The notes under the pieces were generated by a model. It had not been told where the DNA came from. It searched no databases and worked only from the letters and a program-made list of their open reading frames with translations. A stretch of 5,858 bases of DNA from an uncultured Ruminococcus sp. GTDB lineage: Bacteria > Bacillota > Clostridia > Oscillospirales > CAG-272. The first letter of the stretch is position 1; the number at the start of each line of letters is the position of its first letter. Below, one piece after another: positions 5,549 to 5,858 of this stretch. A program made the position numbers and the translations under genes. The stretch lies in assembly GCA_902783705.1 (NCBI GenBank), contig CACZSA010000111.1:1-5858 (forward strand), written 5' to 3'.

Positions 5549-5569
5549 TGCGGCGACTACGCCGCCGCA
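5549..5569 (-). promoter_or_regulatory. Second GC-rich hairpin abutting the target stop codon
   Basis: TGCGGCG (5549-5555) pairs with CGCCGCA (5563-5569) with a 7-nt loop. An alternative register pairs GCGGCG (5550-5555) with CGCCGC (5560-5565) around an ACTA tetraloop. It fills the space between the stop codon (5571-5573) and the 8-bp hairpin, making a tandem pair of stems next to the VR. Confidence 0.5.
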
Positions 5570-5570
5570 T

Positions 5571-5858
5571 TCACCCCTTCTGGGAGAAGAAAAGGGCGCC
5601 GCCGTAGGACCAAGTCGCGGCCGACGGGGCGGAGTACGCGTTGACGGAGCGCGGACCATAGCACGCGCCAGCGTTCAGGAAGCCGCGACGACGCACCGCC
5701 CGCACAGCGTTGGAAATCACGAGGTAGGCGTAGTCGCAGTAGTACGTTGACGCCGATCCTCCGGTCGTGAGCGTGGGAACGCGGATAAGAGGGTATTCGG
5801 GATCGGCTCCCTCTTCCTTGATGTACCCGTTGGCGTAGCTCGCGACAGGGGTTTCCAC
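5571..5858 (-). CDS. DGR target protein, C-terminal part (variable C-type-lectin-like domain; 5' end outside window)
   Basis: The visible 95 residues run from the window edge to a TGA at 5571-5573. The first codon, GTG at the edge, is most likely an internal valine, so the gene continues to the right. Residues about 43-89 are encoded by the VR and contain NAVRAVRRRG, CYGPRSVNAYSAPSA and WSYGGAL. This matches the C-terminal end of FGE-sulfatase/C-type-lectin-like DGR targets, where an RxxRRG-type strand is followed by a loop of exposed variable residues. The protein ends FFSQKG just past the VR. Eleven residues differ from the TR-encoded version. In phages such proteins are usually tail-tip or receptor-binding proteins, which fits the lysis and small late genes downstream, but the N-terminal part that would show tail attachment is not in view. 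Confidence 0.85.
   Translation of the reverse strand: METPVASYANGYIKEEGADPEYPLIRVPTLTTGGSASTYYCDYAYLVISNAVRAVRRRGFLNAGACYGPRSVNAYSAPSAATWSYGGALFFSQKG
5592..5730 (-). repeat. DGR variable repeat (VR) in the target gene
   Basis: This 139-bp copy of the TR sits at the 3' end of the target gene. On the minus strand the substitutions are A to T, C and G alike, with no insertions or deletions and the frame intact. Beyond its 3' edge (minus strand, below 5592) a diverged but still alignable tract in both copies (C and T rich, ending CCAG) resembles the IMH/IMH* pair, where VR and TR differ at a few fixed positions. Confidence 0.95.

Larger units (their letters stand above)
3824..5858 (-). other. 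Diversity-generating retroelement cassette (target-VR, TR, RT)
   Basis: The order in the direction of transcription is target gene C-terminus with VR, paired hairpins, extended -10 promoter, TR, spacer, RT. The 16 TR/VR mismatches all fall at TR adenines, and an RT with intact catalytic aspartates lies next to the TR. The cassette's right edge lies outside the window. Confidence 0.93.

Noticed and set aside
5234..5730. Simple tandem gene duplication of the target's 3' end
   Set aside because: All 16 mismatches fall at adenines of one copy and none elsewhere, which duplication with drift does not explain.
5234..5730. CRISPR array
   Set aside because: There are only two long repeats with adenine-targeted differences and no short repeat-spacer periodicity.

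Overview
The window looks like part of a prophage or temperate phage of a Firmicutes host, most likely a GC-rich gut Clostridia relative. The reasons are the strong AGGAGG-type ribosome binding sites, short tightly packed co-directional genes, a holin/endolysin lysis block, and several small proteins of the kind found in clostridial phages. Assignment below class level is inference.

The centrepiece, read right to left on the minus strand, is a diversity-generating retroelement (DGR). The right edge holds the C-terminal 95 residues of a target protein with a C-type-lectin-like variable end. Its last part is a 139-bp variable repeat (VR, 5592-5730). A 139-bp template repeat (TR, 5234-5372) lies 219 bp further on. 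The two repeats align without gaps and differ at 16 positions, and all 16 are adenines in the TR read on the minus strand. This is the signature of adenine-specific mutagenic retrohoming. Two GC-rich hairpins directly follow the target's stop codon, in the place of the target-site structures of known DGRs. An extended -10 promoter lies about 50 bp before the TR. A 156-nt spacer separates the TR from a DGR-type reverse transcriptase (3824-5077). No avd-like accessory gene is visible here.

Downstream of the RT on the same strand are three small phage proteins (115, 51 and 65 aa), closed by a hairpin terminator. Next comes a compact lysis block: a 104-aa membrane protein, a 97-aa membrane protein (4-bp ATGA overlap), an NlpC/P60-type endolysin and an LLH-type holin, ending at a terminator near 1183-1245.

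Converging from the left on the plus strand are the C-terminus of an amidoligase-family protein and a gamma-glutamylcyclotransferase-like protein with a C-terminal zinc ribbon. They end at their own terminator (1142-1171) and form an ATP-dependent amide-forming and amide-removing pair known from phage neighbourhoods.

Taken together, the window is the distal end of a phage late region. The DGR would vary the ligand-binding tip of a probable receptor-binding protein, the small genes finish the late operon, and the lysis block follows. The amidoligase/cyclotransferase pair is a separately transcribed accessory module.
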